DNA of 64,000 nt from Aeromicrobium tamlense (GCF_013408555.1 NZ_JACBZN010000001.1:2666001-2730000); one strand, 5' to 3'. Counted from the first letter of the stretch, positions 27,041 through 40,255 are shown. Numbers and translations: made by a program. Notes: generated by a model not told the origin, from the letters alone.

Positions 27041-28071
27041 CGACGACGACCGACTCCGCCGTGGGGGGTGCCGCGCAGACGCGGCGCCCCCCGTGGTGGT
27101 TCCTGGTCAGCCTCGTGGCCCTCGTGGCCGCGGTGCTCCTCTCCGTCGCGTTCGGCGCCCGCGTCGTCAGCCTCGGCGAGGTCTGGGACGCCCTCACCAC
27201 GGGCGGCGGGGACGACGTCACCTCGGCCGCGATCCGGTCGCGCGTGCCGCGCACGATCCTGGCCGTGCTCGTCGGCGCCGCCCTCGCGATGGCCGGCGCG
27301 GTGCTGCAGGCGGTCACCCGCAACCCGCTGGCCGACCCGTTCATCCTGGGCATCAACTCCGGCGCCTCGCTGCTCGTGGTCATCGGCATCGCCTTCGCCG
27401 GCGCCGCCACGATGCCCGAGTACATCGCGTTCGCGCTGGCGGGCGCCGCCCTGGCGGCCGTGTTCGTCTACGTCGTGGGCTCGCTCGGACCCGGCGGTCC
27501 CACCCCGCTGAAGCTCGCCTTGGCGGGCGCCATCAGCACCGCGGCCTTCACCTCGCTGTCGAGCGCCATCCTGCTGCCGCGGATCGACGTCATGCGCGTG
27601 TTCCGGTACTGGCAGGTCGGCAGCGTCGGCCGCGCCGAGAACTCCGACACGCTGCTCGTGCTGCCGATCCTCCTGGTCGGCGCCGCGATCTGCTTCCTGT
27701 CGGCCCGCTCCCTGAACATCCTCGCCCTCGGCGACGAGGCCGCCGCCGGCCTCGGCGTATCCGTGGTGCGCACCCGCCTGCTGGCCGCGGCCGGCGCGAT
27801 CGTCCTGTGCGGCGCCGCCACGGCACTCGCCGGGCCGATCGGCTTCGTGGGCCTCATCGTGCCGCACCTGTGCCGCCTCGTCGTGGGCGCCGACCACCGC
27901 TGGCTGCTGCCCATCTGCGCCACCGTGGGCGCCACGCTGCTGACCGTCGCCGACGTCGTCGGCCGCGTGCTCGGCCGCCCCGGCGAGATCGACGTCGGCG
28001 TCATCACCGCCCTCATCGGCGGCCCCGTGTTCCTGTGGGTCGTCCTGCGTCGCACCGGAGGTGCGTCATGA
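27037..28071 (+). CDS. Iron-siderophore ABC transporter permease (FecC/FecD type)
   Basis: A 344-residue FecCD-family permease with about ten hydrophobic segments. Blocks include RVPRTILAVLVGAALAMAGA, RNPLADPFILGINSGAS and LAGPIGFVGLIVPHLCRL, the last containing the Gly-rich ATPase-coupling loop. GTG at 27037 overlaps the stop of the binding-protein gene (GTGA). It pairs with the permease encoded next. Confidence 0.94.
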   Translation: MTTTTDSAVGGAAQTRRPPWWFLVSLVALVAAVLLSVAFGARVVSLGEVWDALTTGGGDDVTSAAIRSRVPRTILAVLVGAALAMAGAVLQAVTRNPLADPFILGINSGASLLVVIGIAFAGAATMPEYIAFALAGAALAAVFVYVVGSLGPGGPTPLKLALAGAISTAAFTSLSSAILLPRIDVMRVFRYWQVGSVGRAENSDTLLVLPILLVGAAICFLSARSLNILALGDEAAAGLGVSVVRTRLLAAAGAIVLCGAATALAGPIGFVGLIVPHLCRLVVGADHRWLLPICATVGATLLTVADVVGRVLGRPGEIDVGVITALIGGPVFLWVVLRRTGGAS

Positions 28072-29101
28072 CCGTCCTGACCGCACCCGAGCGGGTCCAC
28101 GCCACACGCACGCGCGGCGCCCGCCGCGCCACCTCCGCCATCGTCGCGCTGGCCGTCATCCTCGTCGTGCTGTTCGTCGTGTCCCTCGCCGCCGGCGACC
28201 CCGTGTACTCGCTCGGCGACGTGTGGCGCGTGCTGATCGGCGAGCAGGTCCCGGGCGCGTCCTTCATCGTCGGCGAGCTGCGACTGCCGCGCGCGGTGCT
28301 GGCGATCACCGCCGGCGCCTCGTTCGGGCTCGCGGGCATCACCTTCCAGACGATGCTGCGCAACCCGCTGGCCAGCCCCGACATCATCGGCATCACCAAC
28401 GGCGCGAACGCGGCCGCGCTGTTCGGCATCGTCGTGCTGGGCGCCGGCACCCTCGCCGTCTCGATGGGCGCCGTGGTCGCGGGCATCGCCACCGCCGCCC
28501 TGATCTACGGCCTCGCCGCCAGCGGCAAGGCCGTGGGCACCCGGCTGATCCTCGTGGGCATCGGCATCGCGGCGATGCTGCACAGCGTCACGTCGTACCT
28601 GCTGGTCTACGCCAACGAGCTCGACCTGCAGCGCGCCATGCGCTGGCTCAACGGCAGCCTGAACCTGGCCTCGTGGGACACCGTCCTGATCGCGGCCGTC
28701 CCGTTCGTGCTGCTCACGCCGATCCTGCTGCTGCTGGGTCCGCGCCTGTCGCTGCTGCGCCTCGGCGAGGACCTCGCGGCCGGGCTCGGCGTGCCGGTCG
28801 AGGCCACCCGGCGGATGCTCGTGCTGGTGGCCGTGGCGCTGGCCTCGTTCGCCACCGCCGCCACCGGACCGATCCTGTTCGTGGCGTTCATGTCCGGGCC
28901 GATCGCCACGCGCTTGGTCGGCCACCGCGGCTCGCTCATGGTGCCGTCTGCGCTCGTCGGCGCCACCCTCGTGCTGGCGGCCGACCTCATCGGGCAGTAC
29001 GCGTTCGACACGCGCTACCCCGTCGGCGTCATCACCGGCGCGCTCGGCGCCCCGTTCCTGATCTACCTGCTCATCCGCACCCAGCGCACGGGAGGCTCCC
29101 T

Positions 29102-29105
<4 letters not shown>
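28068..29105 (+). CDS. Iron-siderophore ABC transporter permease (second FecCD subunit)
   Basis: A 345-residue FecCD-family permease, paralogue of the gene before it. RLPRAVLAITAGASFGLAGI, RNPLASPDIIGITNGAN and FVAFMSGPIATRLVGHRG are the diagnostic blocks. ATG at 28068 overlaps the upstream stop as ATGA; the frame upstream of it belongs to the other permease. Forms the heterodimeric channel of the importer. Confidence 0.94.
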
Positions 29106-29899
<794 letters not shown>

Positions 29900-29908
29900 G
29901 CGGAAGCG

Positions 29909-29998
29909 CAGTTTCCCCGGTTAAGCGGGGAAACCGTCACTTCGCGAGGTTTGCAAACCTCGCGAAGTGACAGGAAACCCACTTAACCGGGGAAACTG
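29909..29998. repeat. 90-nt nested palindromic element, copy 1 (R4)
   Basis: Outer 17-bp perfect arms CAGTTTCCCCGGTTAAG (29909-29925) and its complement (29982-29998), and inside them a perfect 36-bp palindrome (29936-29971) centred on GGTTTG/CAAACC. It lies between the converging fecE-like and M14 peptidase genes. A second copy in the opposite orientation is at 47907-47996. Confidence 0.9.
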
Positions 29999-30006
29999 TC
30001 AGCCGG

Positions 30007-33000
30007 TCAGCGGACGCGCACCGTGGTCGCCCGGTAGACCGGGGCGAACAGGGACGAGCCGTTGTAGCGGACCGCCACGGCGCGCTTGCCCTTGGCGGAC
30101 TTCAGCGTGACCGTGGCCTTGCCGTTCTTCAGCGTGACCGTCTTGGTCGACGAGCCGACCTTGACCCGGACGGTGCCCGTGGGCGTGCCCGCCGAGGACT
30201 TCACCGTGACCGTGACCTGGACGCGACCCTTGCCGAGCGCCTTGGCCTTGATCCCGGCCCGGGTCGCCGCCTTGGCGACCTTGACCGTGGCCACCGCCGA
30301 GGTGGAGGCCGCGAAGCCCGAGTCCGCCGCGGGGACGAAGCGGGCCGTCAGGCGACGGGTGCCGGGCTTGAGACCCGAGATCCGCAGCGTCGCGGTGCCA
30401 CCGGACAGGGCGCGGGTCGCGAGGACCTTGGAGCCCTCGCGCACCTCGACCGTGCCGCTCGGCTTGGTCGCGCCGGGCGCCGTGACCGACACCGAGGCGT
30501 TGATCGCCTTGCCGTAGGTCGCCGTCGCCGGGACCTTCAGGGTCGTGGTCGTCGCCACGTCGGGCGCCGGCGCCGGGACGCCCTCACCCTCGGGCGCGGC
30601 CCAGAACAGCGCGCGAGCCGCCTGGCTCTGACCGCCCTTGGTGTGCGTGCGGTAGACCGGCGAGGTGCCGAAGACGAACGCCTTCGCACCCGACGGCAGC
30701 GCGGCCGACACCGCCGCCGGCTGGCCGCCGGCGTTCAGCGGACCGTTGTTCGCGTTCGTCGCACGCCAGTGACCCGCCAGCAGCGGGTTGCCCTCGGCGT
30801 AGCGCTGCTCGACCTTCACCGACTCCGGCAGGCCCGTGAACCACGTGGCCGGGTACACGAACGCGTACTTCTGCGCGTACGGCGCGAGCACGCCGTCGCC
30901 GGCCGTGTCGATCGTGACGATGCCGTTGCCGGAGTTGTTGCCGGCCACGGCGGTGCCGCTCTCGAAGATGCCGAACGTCCGCGCCGTGTTGAAGGCACCG
31001 GCCGCGCGGCCGACGATGCTGCCGCCGGCGTTCACGAACGCCTGCACGGCGTCGCGACCCGCGGTCTGCGAGTCGTTGAACGTCAGCGCCGAGCCGAGCC
31101 ACAGGACGTCCACGCCGTCGAGCAGCGCCGGGTTGGCGGTGATCGTCGCGGCCGTGAGGACCTGGAGGTCGTCGAAGCCGAGCTGCGTGAGCGAGAGCAG
31201 GTCGTCCTGGTTGCCGGTGTAGCCGATCTTCAGGTCCTTCAGCCCGCGCGTGGCCTCGTCGGACAGCTGCGCGATCTCGGCCGACGTCGCCTTGTCGACG
31301 TCGACGTCGAACTCCTGCGCGGCGTCCTCCAGGGCCTCCTGGGCGTCGGCCGCGGCGACGATCGCCGAGCCGTCCGCCAGGACCGAGACGGGGATCTCGT
31401 CCTCGAGCAGCGCGTTGAGCGTGCGGAAGTCGTTGACGCCCGCGAGCTCGAACGTGAGGTACTTCCCGGAGGCGACCTTGCCGTCGGCGTTGCCCGTGGT
31501 GACCTTGGTGCTGGCGGGCAGCGTGCCCTGGCCGGTGGTGCCGACGGAGTCGACGTCCACGCCCCACAGGTGGCCCCAGCTCCACGCGGACACGTCGTAC
31601 ATGCTCAGGATCCCGGGCTTGTTCGAGATGTCCGACCCGGGCGCCAGCAGCGCGTGCGCCAGGTTGCGGTTCGGCTGCGACATGTCGACGACGTACGAGC
31701 CGGCCGGGTACGAGGTCCCGTCCAGCGTCGCGGCGGCGTCGAGACGACGGACGGCGATGTTGTGCTTGATCAGGCTCGCGACCAGCGTGCGGGCGTCGGA
31801 CAGCGAGCGCTGACCCTCACCCACCGGGATGACGAACGCCCGCGGGTACTGCACGGTCGTCTGGTCGTCCGAGTCGTTCCAGAGGGGCTTCCACTGGTCC
31901 GGACCGGGCACGTCGGCGATGTTCGCCTGCGTGAGCGCGACGCGCTCGGCGCCGACGTTGGCGCGACGGAAGAACTCCATCTGGTCGGCCAGCATCGCGT
32001 CGTCGTTGGACTTCACGTAGTCGACGATGCTCTTCATCGTCTGCTCCGCGACGGCCACGTTGATCGTGGCGCTCGCCGGGGTCTGCGAGCTGCCGTTGGG
32101 GCGCGTCTTCGGCAGCTCGACCGTGTTGCTGACCGAGCCGGTGAAGGCGGCGTACTGCGCCGTGAAGATCGGCGGGAAGTCGTCCCAGCCGGTCGGGGTG
32201 TCGCGGTACGGGATCTTGATGTGGTCGGTGTCGTCGCTGGTGTTCTCCGGGACGACCTGGCCGGTCACCACGTTGTAGTACGTGTTGCCGGGGATCTCCG
32301 CGTCGACGACGTCGCGCTCGACCTTCAGCGCTGCGGCGTACGCGTGCGGGATGAACAGGTCGTACTCGTAGTCGTCACCGTGCGGCGGGCCGCAGGGCTC
32401 GATCTGCAGGACGCTCGTGTAGCCGTGGAAGTCGGCGGCGTAGAGCGCCTGCACGGCGTGGGCCGTGCGGACGAACGACGCCGACTCGGGCGTCGTGTTG
32501 GTGATCATGTCGCGGTTGGCGTCGAGGTTGAGCGCCGTGGGCCGCTGGCCGATCGTGCGGCCGTCGGGGTTCAGCACCACGCTGAAGTAGAGACGGTGTC
32601 CGCGCAGCAGCGCCTTGACGTCGTTCCACGGGGCGGTGGCGAGCTCCTCGATGTAGTCCAGCGACGCGTCGGTGCCCTCCCACTCGTTGCCGTGGATGTT
32701 CGAGCTGATCCAGATGGGGGTCTTGTAGCCCGACTTGAGCGCCGTGTCCGTGGCCGCGGCCTCGGGGTTCGTGCGGATCTTCTTGCGCCACGCGGTCTGC
32801 TGCGCCGTCTGGTGCTCGTCCTCCGGAGCCGTCACGGTGACCAGGTAGAGCTGACGGCCCTGCGTGGACTCGCCGACGATCTGGGTGGAGATGCGGTCGG
32901 ACGCGCGCATCAGCGACTGCAGCCGCGGCGCGATGTCGTCGTACCCGATGAGGTTGCCGGTGTCGGCCGCGTCCGGGGTGGAGTCCGGATAGACCTTCAG

Positions 33001-33234
33001 CTTGGGCTGGAACGGGTAGGACGAGGGCATCGGCAGCGCGCCCTCGGGGTCGTCGTCCTCGGCCGCGGCACGCGCGGCCTTCGCCGTGAGCGACCCGGCG
33101 TTCGGGGACTCGGGGGCGGAGCGGACGGTGATGCCGGGCGGTGCCGGATCGGCGGCTGACGCCGGGGGTGAGCCCAGCAGCGTGGCCAGGAGCGTGACGC
33201 TCGCGGCCGTGGCGAGCATTCGTGTGGTGCGCAC
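30007..33234 (-). CDS. Large secreted M14 zinc carboxypeptidase with C-terminal Ig-like domains
   Basis: A 1075-residue exported metallopeptidase. Signal peptide to about residue 28 (ATAASVTLLATLLGSPPASA). The M14 domain has zinc ligands in SSNIHGNEWEG (HxxE) and the later His in LYAADFHGY, with NPDGR and NRDM substrate-binding blocks and VSNTVELP holding the expected catalytic Glu. A long middle region with GQNDDLLSL-like and VDVLWLGSAL blocks follows, then two Ig-like repeats (TATYGKAINASVSVTAPG; TPTGTVRVKVGSSTKTV). GTG at 33234 with GAAGGG upstream keeps a clean signal peptide; the longer frame is ignored. Likely degrades extracellular peptides. Confidence 0.93.
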   Translation of the reverse strand: MRTTRMLATAASVTLLATLLGSPPASAADPAPPGITVRSAPESPNAGSLTAKAARAAAEDDDPEGALPMPSSYPFQPKLKVYPDSTPDAADTGNLIGYDDIAPRLQSLMRASDRISTQIVGESTQGRQLYLVTVTAPEDEHQTAQQTAWRKKIRTNPEAAATDTALKSGYKTPIWISSNIHGNEWEGTDASLDYIEELATAPWNDVKALLRGHRLYFSVVLNPDGRTIGQRPTALNLDANRDMITNTTPESASFVRTAHAVQALYAADFHGYTSVLQIEPCGPPHGDDYEYDLFIPHAYAAALKVERDVVDAEIPGNTYYNVVTGQVVPENTSDDTDHIKIPYRDTPTGWDDFPPIFTAQYAAFTGSVSNTVELPKTRPNGSSQTPASATINVAVAEQTMKSIVDYVKSNDDAMLADQMEFFRRANVGAERVALTQANIADVPGPDQWKPLWNDSDDQTTVQYPRAFVIPVGEGQRSLSDARTLVASLIKHNIAVRRLDAAATLDGTSYPAGSYVVDMSQPNRNLAHALLAPGSDISNKPGILSMYDVSAWSWGHLWGVDVDSVGTTGQGTLPASTKVTTGNADGKVASGKYLTFELAGVNDFRTLNALLEDEIPVSVLADGSAIVAAADAQEALEDAAQEFDVDVDKATSAEIAQLSDEATRGLKDLKIGYTGNQDDLLSLTQLGFDDLQVLTAATITANPALLDGVDVLWLGSALTFNDSQTAGRDAVQAFVNAGGSIVGRAAGAFNTARTFGIFESGTAVAGNNSGNGIVTIDTAGDGVLAPYAQKYAFVYPATWFTGLPESVKVEQRYAEGNPLLAGHWRATNANNGPLNAGGQPAAVSAALPSGAKAFVFGTSPVYRTHTKGGQSQAARALFWAAPEGEGVPAPAPDVATTTTLKVPATATYGKAINASVSVTAPGATKPSGTVEVREGSKVLATRALSGGTATLRISGLKPGTRRLTARFVPAADSGFAASTSAVATVKVAKAATRAGIKAKALGKGRVQVTVTVKSSAGTPTGTVRVKVGSSTKTVTLKNGKATVTLKSAKGKRAVAVRYNGSSLFAPVYRATTVRVR

Positions 33235-33409
33235 GGACAGACTTCCCTTCGGACAGTCCGGCGGGCCTCGGGCGTACTCGCCGGCACAGGGGGGTGACCG
33301 CATTGTTGCGTCAGTCACCCTGATGGGGGAAGCGTAAGTTGTGCTTCAGGGCCGATTGTCACGCGAAATTGACGCGTGAAACCGTCCCGTCACACTCACT
33401 TTCGAAAGC

Positions 33410-34231
33410 TCAGGAACGACGCGGGAACTGGGTGAAGTCCGGCGTCCGCTTCTGCTTGTAGGCGTCGCGGCCCTCCTGCGCCTCGGCCTGCCCGTAGAAC
33501 AGCAGGTTGGCGTCGTGGGCCAGCTGCTGGATGCCCGCGTAGCCGTCCTCGTGGGCGTGGAAGCTGAGCTTCGACAGGCGCAGGGCCCACGGCGACAGCG
33601 CCAGCATCTCGCGGCACCACTTCAGGGTCTCGGCCTCGAGGTCGGCCAGCGGCACGACGGTGTTGACCAGGCCCATCGAGAGAGCCTCCTGCGCGTCGTA
33701 CTGACGGCACAGGAACCAGATCTCCTTGGCCTTCTTCGGGCCGACGAGGTCGGACAGGATGCTCGCGCCGTAGCCGCCGTCGAACGAGCCGACGCGCGGG
33801 CCCACCTGACCGAAGCGGGCGTTGTCGGCCGCGATGGTCAGGTCGCACACGAGGTGCAGGACGTGGCCGCCGCCGATGGCCCAGCCGGCCACGGACGCGA
33901 CGATCGGCTTGGGGCAGCGACGCATCTGCACGTGCAGGTCGGTGACGTCGAAGCGGCCGGTGGCGCCCTCGTCGGACTTGTAGCCCGAGTCGCCGCGCAC
34001 GCGCTGGTCGCCACCGGAGCAGAAGGCCTTCTCGCCCTCGCCGGTCAGGACGATGACGCCGACGGACTCGTCGTCGCGCGCCATGGAGAGAGCGCGAGAG
34101 ATCTCCTGGATCGTCTGCGGGCGGAACGCGTTGTGGACCTCGGGGCGACAGATCGTGATCTTCGCGATCCCGTCCTGCGTCGTCTCGTACCGGATGTCCG
34201 TCCACTCGCCCGCGGCGCTCCACTCAGTCAT
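33410..34231 (-). CDS. menB: 1,4-dihydroxy-2-naphthoyl-CoA synthase
   Basis: Crotonase-fold enzyme that closes the naphthoquinone ring in menaquinone synthesis. The 273-residue protein has [31 protein letters not shown], the oxyanion-hole block [20 protein letters not shown] and the MenB-specific [18 protein letters not shown], which separates it from ordinary enoyl-CoA hydratases. ATG at 34231 is leaderless, 7 nt behind TAGGGT, within a palindromic promoter shared with the divergent gene. No other men genes are in the window. Confidence 0.96.
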   Translation of the reverse strand: MTEWSAAGEWTDIRYETTQDGIAKITICRPEVHNAFRPQTIQEISRALSMARDDESVGVIVLTGEGEKAFCSGGDQRVRGDSGYKSDEGATGRFDVTDLHVQMRRCPKPIVASVAGWAIGGGHVLHLVCDLTIAADNARFGQVGPRVGSFDGGYGASILSDLVGPKKAKEIWFLCRQYDAQEALSMGLVNTVVPLADLEAETLKWCREMLALSPWALRLSKLSFHAHEDGYAGIQQLAHDANLLFYGQAEAQEGRDAYKQKRTPDFTQFPRRS

Positions 34232-34235
34232 GGAA

Positions 34236-34251
34236 TCCACCCTAGGGTGGA
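34236..34251. promoter_or_regulatory. Palindromic bidirectional promoter between menB and the BtuF-like gene
   Basis: The 16-bp perfect palindrome TCCACCCTAGGGTGGA contains TAGGGT on each strand. On the minus strand it is 7 nt from the menB ATG, on the plus strand 8 nt from the ATG at 34257. Both genes would be leaderless and their -10 elements overlap. Confidence 0.65.
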
Positions 34252-34256
34252 CTCCG

Positions 34257-35006
34257 ATGCACGACGACCTCGGCTTCGACCTCGCGCCCGCGGGCCCCGC
34301 GCGCCGCGTGGTCAGCCTCGTCCCGTCACTGACCGAGGCGGTCGCCCACACCCGGCCCGACGCGCTCGTCGGCGCCACCGACTGGTGCACCCAGCCCGCC
34401 GGGCTCGAGGTCGCCCGCGTGCGCGGCACGAAGAACCCCGACCGCGCCGCGATCCTCGACCTCTCCCCCGACCTGGTGATCGCCAACCGCGAGGAGAACC
34501 GCGAGCTCGACGTCACCCGCCTGCGCGAGGCGGGCGTGCGCGTGTGGGTCACCGACATCCGGACGGTGGCCGAGGCGTTCACGTCGATGCGGCGGCTGTT
34601 CGACACCGCACTGGCGTGGGGCGTGCCGTCGTGGCTCGACGAGGCCGAGCGCCGCTGGGCCGAGCCCGTCGTCCCCGACGGCCGCCGGGTGGCCGTGGCG
34701 ATCTGGCGCGACCCGTGGATGGTGGTCGGCCGCGACACCTTCACGGGCGACCTGCTGCAGCGGCTGGGGCTCGTGCACGCGTTCGCGGACGCGCCGGAGC
34801 GCTACCCGCACGTCGCGGTCGAGGACCTCGACGCGGCCGACCTCGACCTCGTGCTGCTGCCCGACGAGCCCTACGTCTTCACCGCGGACGACGGCCCCGA
34901 GGCGTTCGCCCGGGTGCCGACGGCGCTGTGCAGCGGCCGGGCGCTCACCTGGTACGGGCCGTCGCTGCTGACCGCGCACCGGGACCTGGCCGGCGCGCTG
35001 GCCTGA
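34257..35006 (+). CDS. Cytosolic helical-backbone metal receptor, BtuF/FecB-like
   Basis: A 249-residue protein with the type III binding-protein fold: [53 protein letters not shown], and a C-terminal LLPDEPYVF. Unlike transport proteins it has no signal peptide or lipobox; the fold begins at about residue 12. Proteins of this kind are often annotated as cobalamin-binding, and the neighbourhood is rich in cobalamin genes, but ligand and role are unproven. ATG at 34257 follows the shared palindromic promoter. It ends exactly against the ndh stop on the other strand. Confidence 0.85.
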   Translation: MHDDLGFDLAPAGPARRVVSLVPSLTEAVAHTRPDALVGATDWCTQPAGLEVARVRGTKNPDRAAILDLSPDLVIANREENRELDVTRLREAGVRVWVTDIRTVAEAFTSMRRLFDTALAWGVPSWLDEAERRWAEPVVPDGRRVAVAIWRDPWMVVGRDTFTGDLLQRLGLVHAFADAPERYPHVAVEDLDAADLDLVLLPDEPYVFTADDGPEAFARVPTALCSGRALTWYGPSLLTAHRDLAGALA

Positions 35007-36428
35007 TCAGGAGCGGTCGGCGCCGATCTCGTCGATCGTCTGCTGCGCGGCGGCCTTGCGGACCTGCGCCTTCTTCGAGATCGCCTTGCGGGCCGAGCGG
35101 GCGGCCTTCTTCGTCGGCACGACCTCGATCTCGCTGCCCGAGACCACCTTCGGCTCGTGCGCGATGACGTAGGGCGTCTCGCCGACGATCGCGTTGTGGC
35201 TGCGCCACAGCAGGTACTTGATCGACAGGTTCGTCATCGTGGCGAAGCGGTTGCGGTTGCCCAGCAGCAGCGCGACGTGGACGGTGACCCAGATGAACCA
35301 GGCCGGGAAGCCCTTGAGGCGCGGCAGTCCGCGGACCTCGGCGATGGCGGCGTTGCGACCGATCGTCGCCATCGTGCCCTTGTCGAAGTACTTGAAGGGC
35401 TTGGGCATCTTGCCGTCGCCGAGCTTGGCCTTGATGACCTTGGCGACGTGCTTGCCGCCCTGGATCGCGGGCTGGCCCAGCTGCGGCAGCGGGGAGTCGG
35501 GGTTGACCGAGATGTCGCCGATCGCGAAGACGCCGGGCATGCCGCGCACCTGCTGGTGCTCGTCGACCTCGATGCGGCCGCCGCGGCCTTGCGGGACTCC
35601 CCAGTCCTTGACGACGCCGTGCGCGGCGACGCCCGAGGCCCACACGACGATGCCGGCGGGGAGGAACTCCTGCTGGCCGTCGTGCTCGATGAGCACGCCG
35701 TCGCGGCGGACCTCCTTCACGGCGGTCTGCAGGCGCAGGTCGATCCCGCGCTTGACGAGCTCCTTCTTGGCGTACTCGCGCAGCTTCGGGTTGAAGGGCG
35801 CGAGGACGTGCTCGCCCATCTCCACGAGCGAGATGTGGATCCGCTTGGAGTCCAGCTCGGGGTACGTGGTGGGCATGTCGAGGTTGCGCATCTCGGCCAG
35901 CGCACCGGCGGTCTCGACGCCGGTGGCGCCACCGCCGACCACGACGACGCGCAGGTCGCGGTCCTGGCCGTTGACGGCCGCGTCCTCGAGGTTGGCGAAG
36001 AGCAGGTCGCGCAGCGCGAGGGCCTGCGAGCGGCGGTAGAGCGGCATCGCGAACTCCTCGGCACCGGGGATGCCGAAGTAGTTGGCGGTGACGCCGTTCG
36101 CCAGCACGAGGTAGTCGTAGGTGACCGTGATGTTGCCGTCGAGCAGGACGGACTTCGCCTGGTGGTCCATCTCCACGACGGTGCCCTTGAGGAAGCGGAC
36201 GTTGTCCTGCTTCGCGCGGACGGCGCGCAGGAACCACGTGATGTCGCCGGGATTCAGGCTGGCCGTCGCGACCTGGTAGAGCAGCGGCTGGAACGTGTTG
36301 TACGTGTGGCGGTCGATGAGGGTGATGTCGACGTCGGCACGGGCGAGCTTGCGCACCAGGGCCAGTCCTCCGAACCCACCTCCCACGACGACGACGTGTG
36401 GACGATAGGACGCGCGGACCATGGACAT
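35007..36428 (-). CDS. ndh: Type II NADH:quinone oxidoreductase (NDH-2)
   Basis: A 473-residue flavoprotein that passes electrons from NADH to menaquinone without pumping protons, bound to the inner face of the membrane. FAD-binding VVVGGGFGGLALVRKL near residue 13, NADH-binding VVVGGGATGVETAGAL near 165, and the AIGDI and QPAIQGGKHVA blocks are typical; the C-terminal part with WFIWVTVHVALLLGNRNR matches the membrane-contact region. ATG at 36428 follows TAGGCT by 7 nt (leaderless); a second ATG at 36422 has GGAGG at a better distance, so the exact start is open. Confidence 0.94.
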   Translation of the reverse strand: MSMVRASYRPHVVVVGGGFGGLALVRKLARADVDITLIDRHTYNTFQPLLYQVATASLNPGDITWFLRAVRAKQDNVRFLKGTVVEMDHQAKSVLLDGNITVTYDYLVLANGVTANYFGIPGAEEFAMPLYRRSQALALRDLLFANLEDAAVNGQDRDLRVVVVGGGATGVETAGALAEMRNLDMPTTYPELDSKRIHISLVEMGEHVLAPFNPKLREYAKKELVKRGIDLRLQTAVKEVRRDGVLIEHDGQQEFLPAGIVVWASGVAAHGVVKDWGVPQGRGGRIEVDEHQQVRGMPGVFAIGDISVNPDSPLPQLGQPAIQGGKHVAKVIKAKLGDGKMPKPFKYFDKGTMATIGRNAAIAEVRGLPRLKGFPAWFIWVTVHVALLLGNRNRFATMTNLSIKYLLWRSHNAIVGETPYVIAHEPKVVSGSEIEVVPTKKAARSARKAISKKAQVRKAAAQQTIDEIGADRS

Positions 36429-36435
36429 GACCTCC

Positions 36436-36441
36436 AGCCTA
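36436..36441 (-). promoter_or_regulatory. Leaderless-type -10 (TAGGCT) of ndh
   Basis: TAGGCT on the minus strand, 7-nt spacer that itself contains GGAGG, then ATG at 36428. Initiation at 36428 (leaderless) or 36422 (with GGAGG) are both possible. Confidence 0.45.
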
Positions 36442-36489
36442 ACGAGGCTTTTTGATCAGTTCACGTCCGGGAGCGCGGTGTGAGGACGA

Positions 36490-37494
36490 TCATGCCCTCC
36501 GGAACCATTCCTTCGCCTCAGGACGCGAGAGCTGCACGATCACGACGATCGCGCCGAGGATCCAGAGCAGGCCCACCGGCAGCCCCAGCGCGGCGATCCC
36601 GGCGGTCAGGACGCTGACGACGATGAGCGCCCACCAGCCCATCGGACCGCCGCTGGCGGCCCATGCGGTGGCGACGAGACCGAGCACCGAGACGACCAGC
36701 CAGCTGCCGAACAGCCACGTGCCGATCGTGACCATCTGCTCGGCCGAGATGCCGGCGCTGTCGAGCTGGCCGCGGAGCAGGTCGTTGTCGTCGTACTGCG
36801 CGATCACCTGGTCGCGCATGGCGACGAGGGCCAGCAGGACGAGGCCGGAGCCCAGCGCGCCGAACAGCGAGCCGAGGCCCGCGATGATCAGGGCGAGTCC
36901 CACGGGACGGGGGCGCCCGGCGGGCGCGACCGGCTGCTGCGGGAGGCCCGCGTGCTGCGCCGGGTCGTAGGGCGGCGGCTGCACCGCGGGCTGGCCGGCG
37001 GACGACTGAGGCGTGGGACGGAACTCGGCCGGGGCGCCCGAGACGGACGGCTCGGTTCCCAGCGACAGCGGCGTGCGGCCGTTCACGACGGCGAACCACT
37101 GGCGAGCCGGTGCCGACCACAACAGGTAGACGATGAGGGAGCCCAGGACGGCGGGCAGGATGCCGGCGGCACCCGTGGCCAGGAACGTGACCGCGCCGAG
37201 GCCCGCGATGACGCTCAGGCCGATGCGCGACTGCTGGTGGCCGCGCGCGGCGTAGAACGAGAAGACGGTGGCCGCGATCGAGCACACGAGCAGGCCCATC
37301 ACGATCCAGCGCAGCGTCGGCAGGACCGCCGACGGGTCGGCCCCCAGCGGCTCGAGGCCGGAGCGGAGCGCCTCCTGGACCTCGATCGATCCCCAGTTCG
37401 CGAGCGTCTCGTAGAGCGCGACGGTCGCCAGCACGCCACCGAGCCCGCCGTACACGCAGGCGAGCGTCACCGACCGGGGCCTGGGGGTTGACAT
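36490..37494 (-). CDS. Multi-pass membrane protein with a Pro/Gln-rich linker, function unknown
   Basis: A 334-residue protein made of two membrane halves. The first half has about four hydrophobic segments (residues about 10-145), then a Pro-, Gln- and Ala-rich cytoplasmic-looking linker (about 150-195, with QPPPYDPAQH), then about four more segments ending in LSRPEAKEWFRRA. No catalytic motif or known family was recognised; similar proteins with proline-rich linkers are common in Actinobacteria. ATG at 37494. It lies between ndh and clpB on the same strand, separated from clpB by a very strong hairpin. Confidence 0.8.
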   Translation of the reverse strand: MSTPRPRSVTLACVYGGLGGVLATVALYETLANWGSIEVQEALRSGLEPLGADPSAVLPTLRWIVMGLLVCSIAATVFSFYAARGHQQSRIGLSVIAGLGAVTFLATGAAGILPAVLGSLIVYLLWSAPARQWFAVVNGRTPLSLGTEPSVSGAPAEFRPTPQSSAGQPAVQPPPYDPAQHAGLPQQPVAPAGRPRPVGLALIIAGLGSLFGALGSGLVLLALVAMRDQVIAQYDDNDLLRGQLDSAGISAEQMVTIGTWLFGSWLVVSVLGLVATAWAASGGPMGWWALIVVSVLTAGIAALGLPVGLLWILGAIVVIVQLSRPEAKEWFRRA

Positions 37495-37517
37495 GCCTCC
37501 GATCCTTTCAGATCCCG

Positions 37518-37592
37518 CCTGACACCCCCACCACCGAGTCCGGCGCCTCCCCGGGGTGATTCCGAGGAGGCGCCGGTGGGTGGCGGCGGGTG

Positions 37593-37597
<5 letters not shown>
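37518..37597 (-). terminator. Large stem-loop at the 3' end of clpB
   Basis: Core arms CCGGCGCCTCC (37540-37550) and GGAGGCGCCGG (37566-37576); the stem is prolonged by CCTGACACCC (37518-37527) pairing with GGGTGTCAGG (37588-37597). The outer arm includes the clpB stop codon. No T-run beside it. Confidence 0.75.
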
Positions 37598-40181
<2,584 letters not shown>

Positions 40182-40202
40182 GTCAAGGTCAACCATAACA
40201 AA

Positions 40203-40223
40203 GTTGAGTCCATTCCACTCAAC
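40203..40223. promoter_or_regulatory. HAIR element (HspR binding site) of clpB
   Basis: GTTGAGT-N7-ACTCAAC at 40203-40223 is a perfect inverted repeat that matches the HAIR consensus CTTGAGT-N7-ACTCAAG except the outermost base on each side. It lies 22 nt before the clpB ATG, overlapping the expected promoter. Confidence 0.9.
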
Positions 40224-40255
40224 CTTGGATCTGCGTCACATCCCGTCCCACGACG

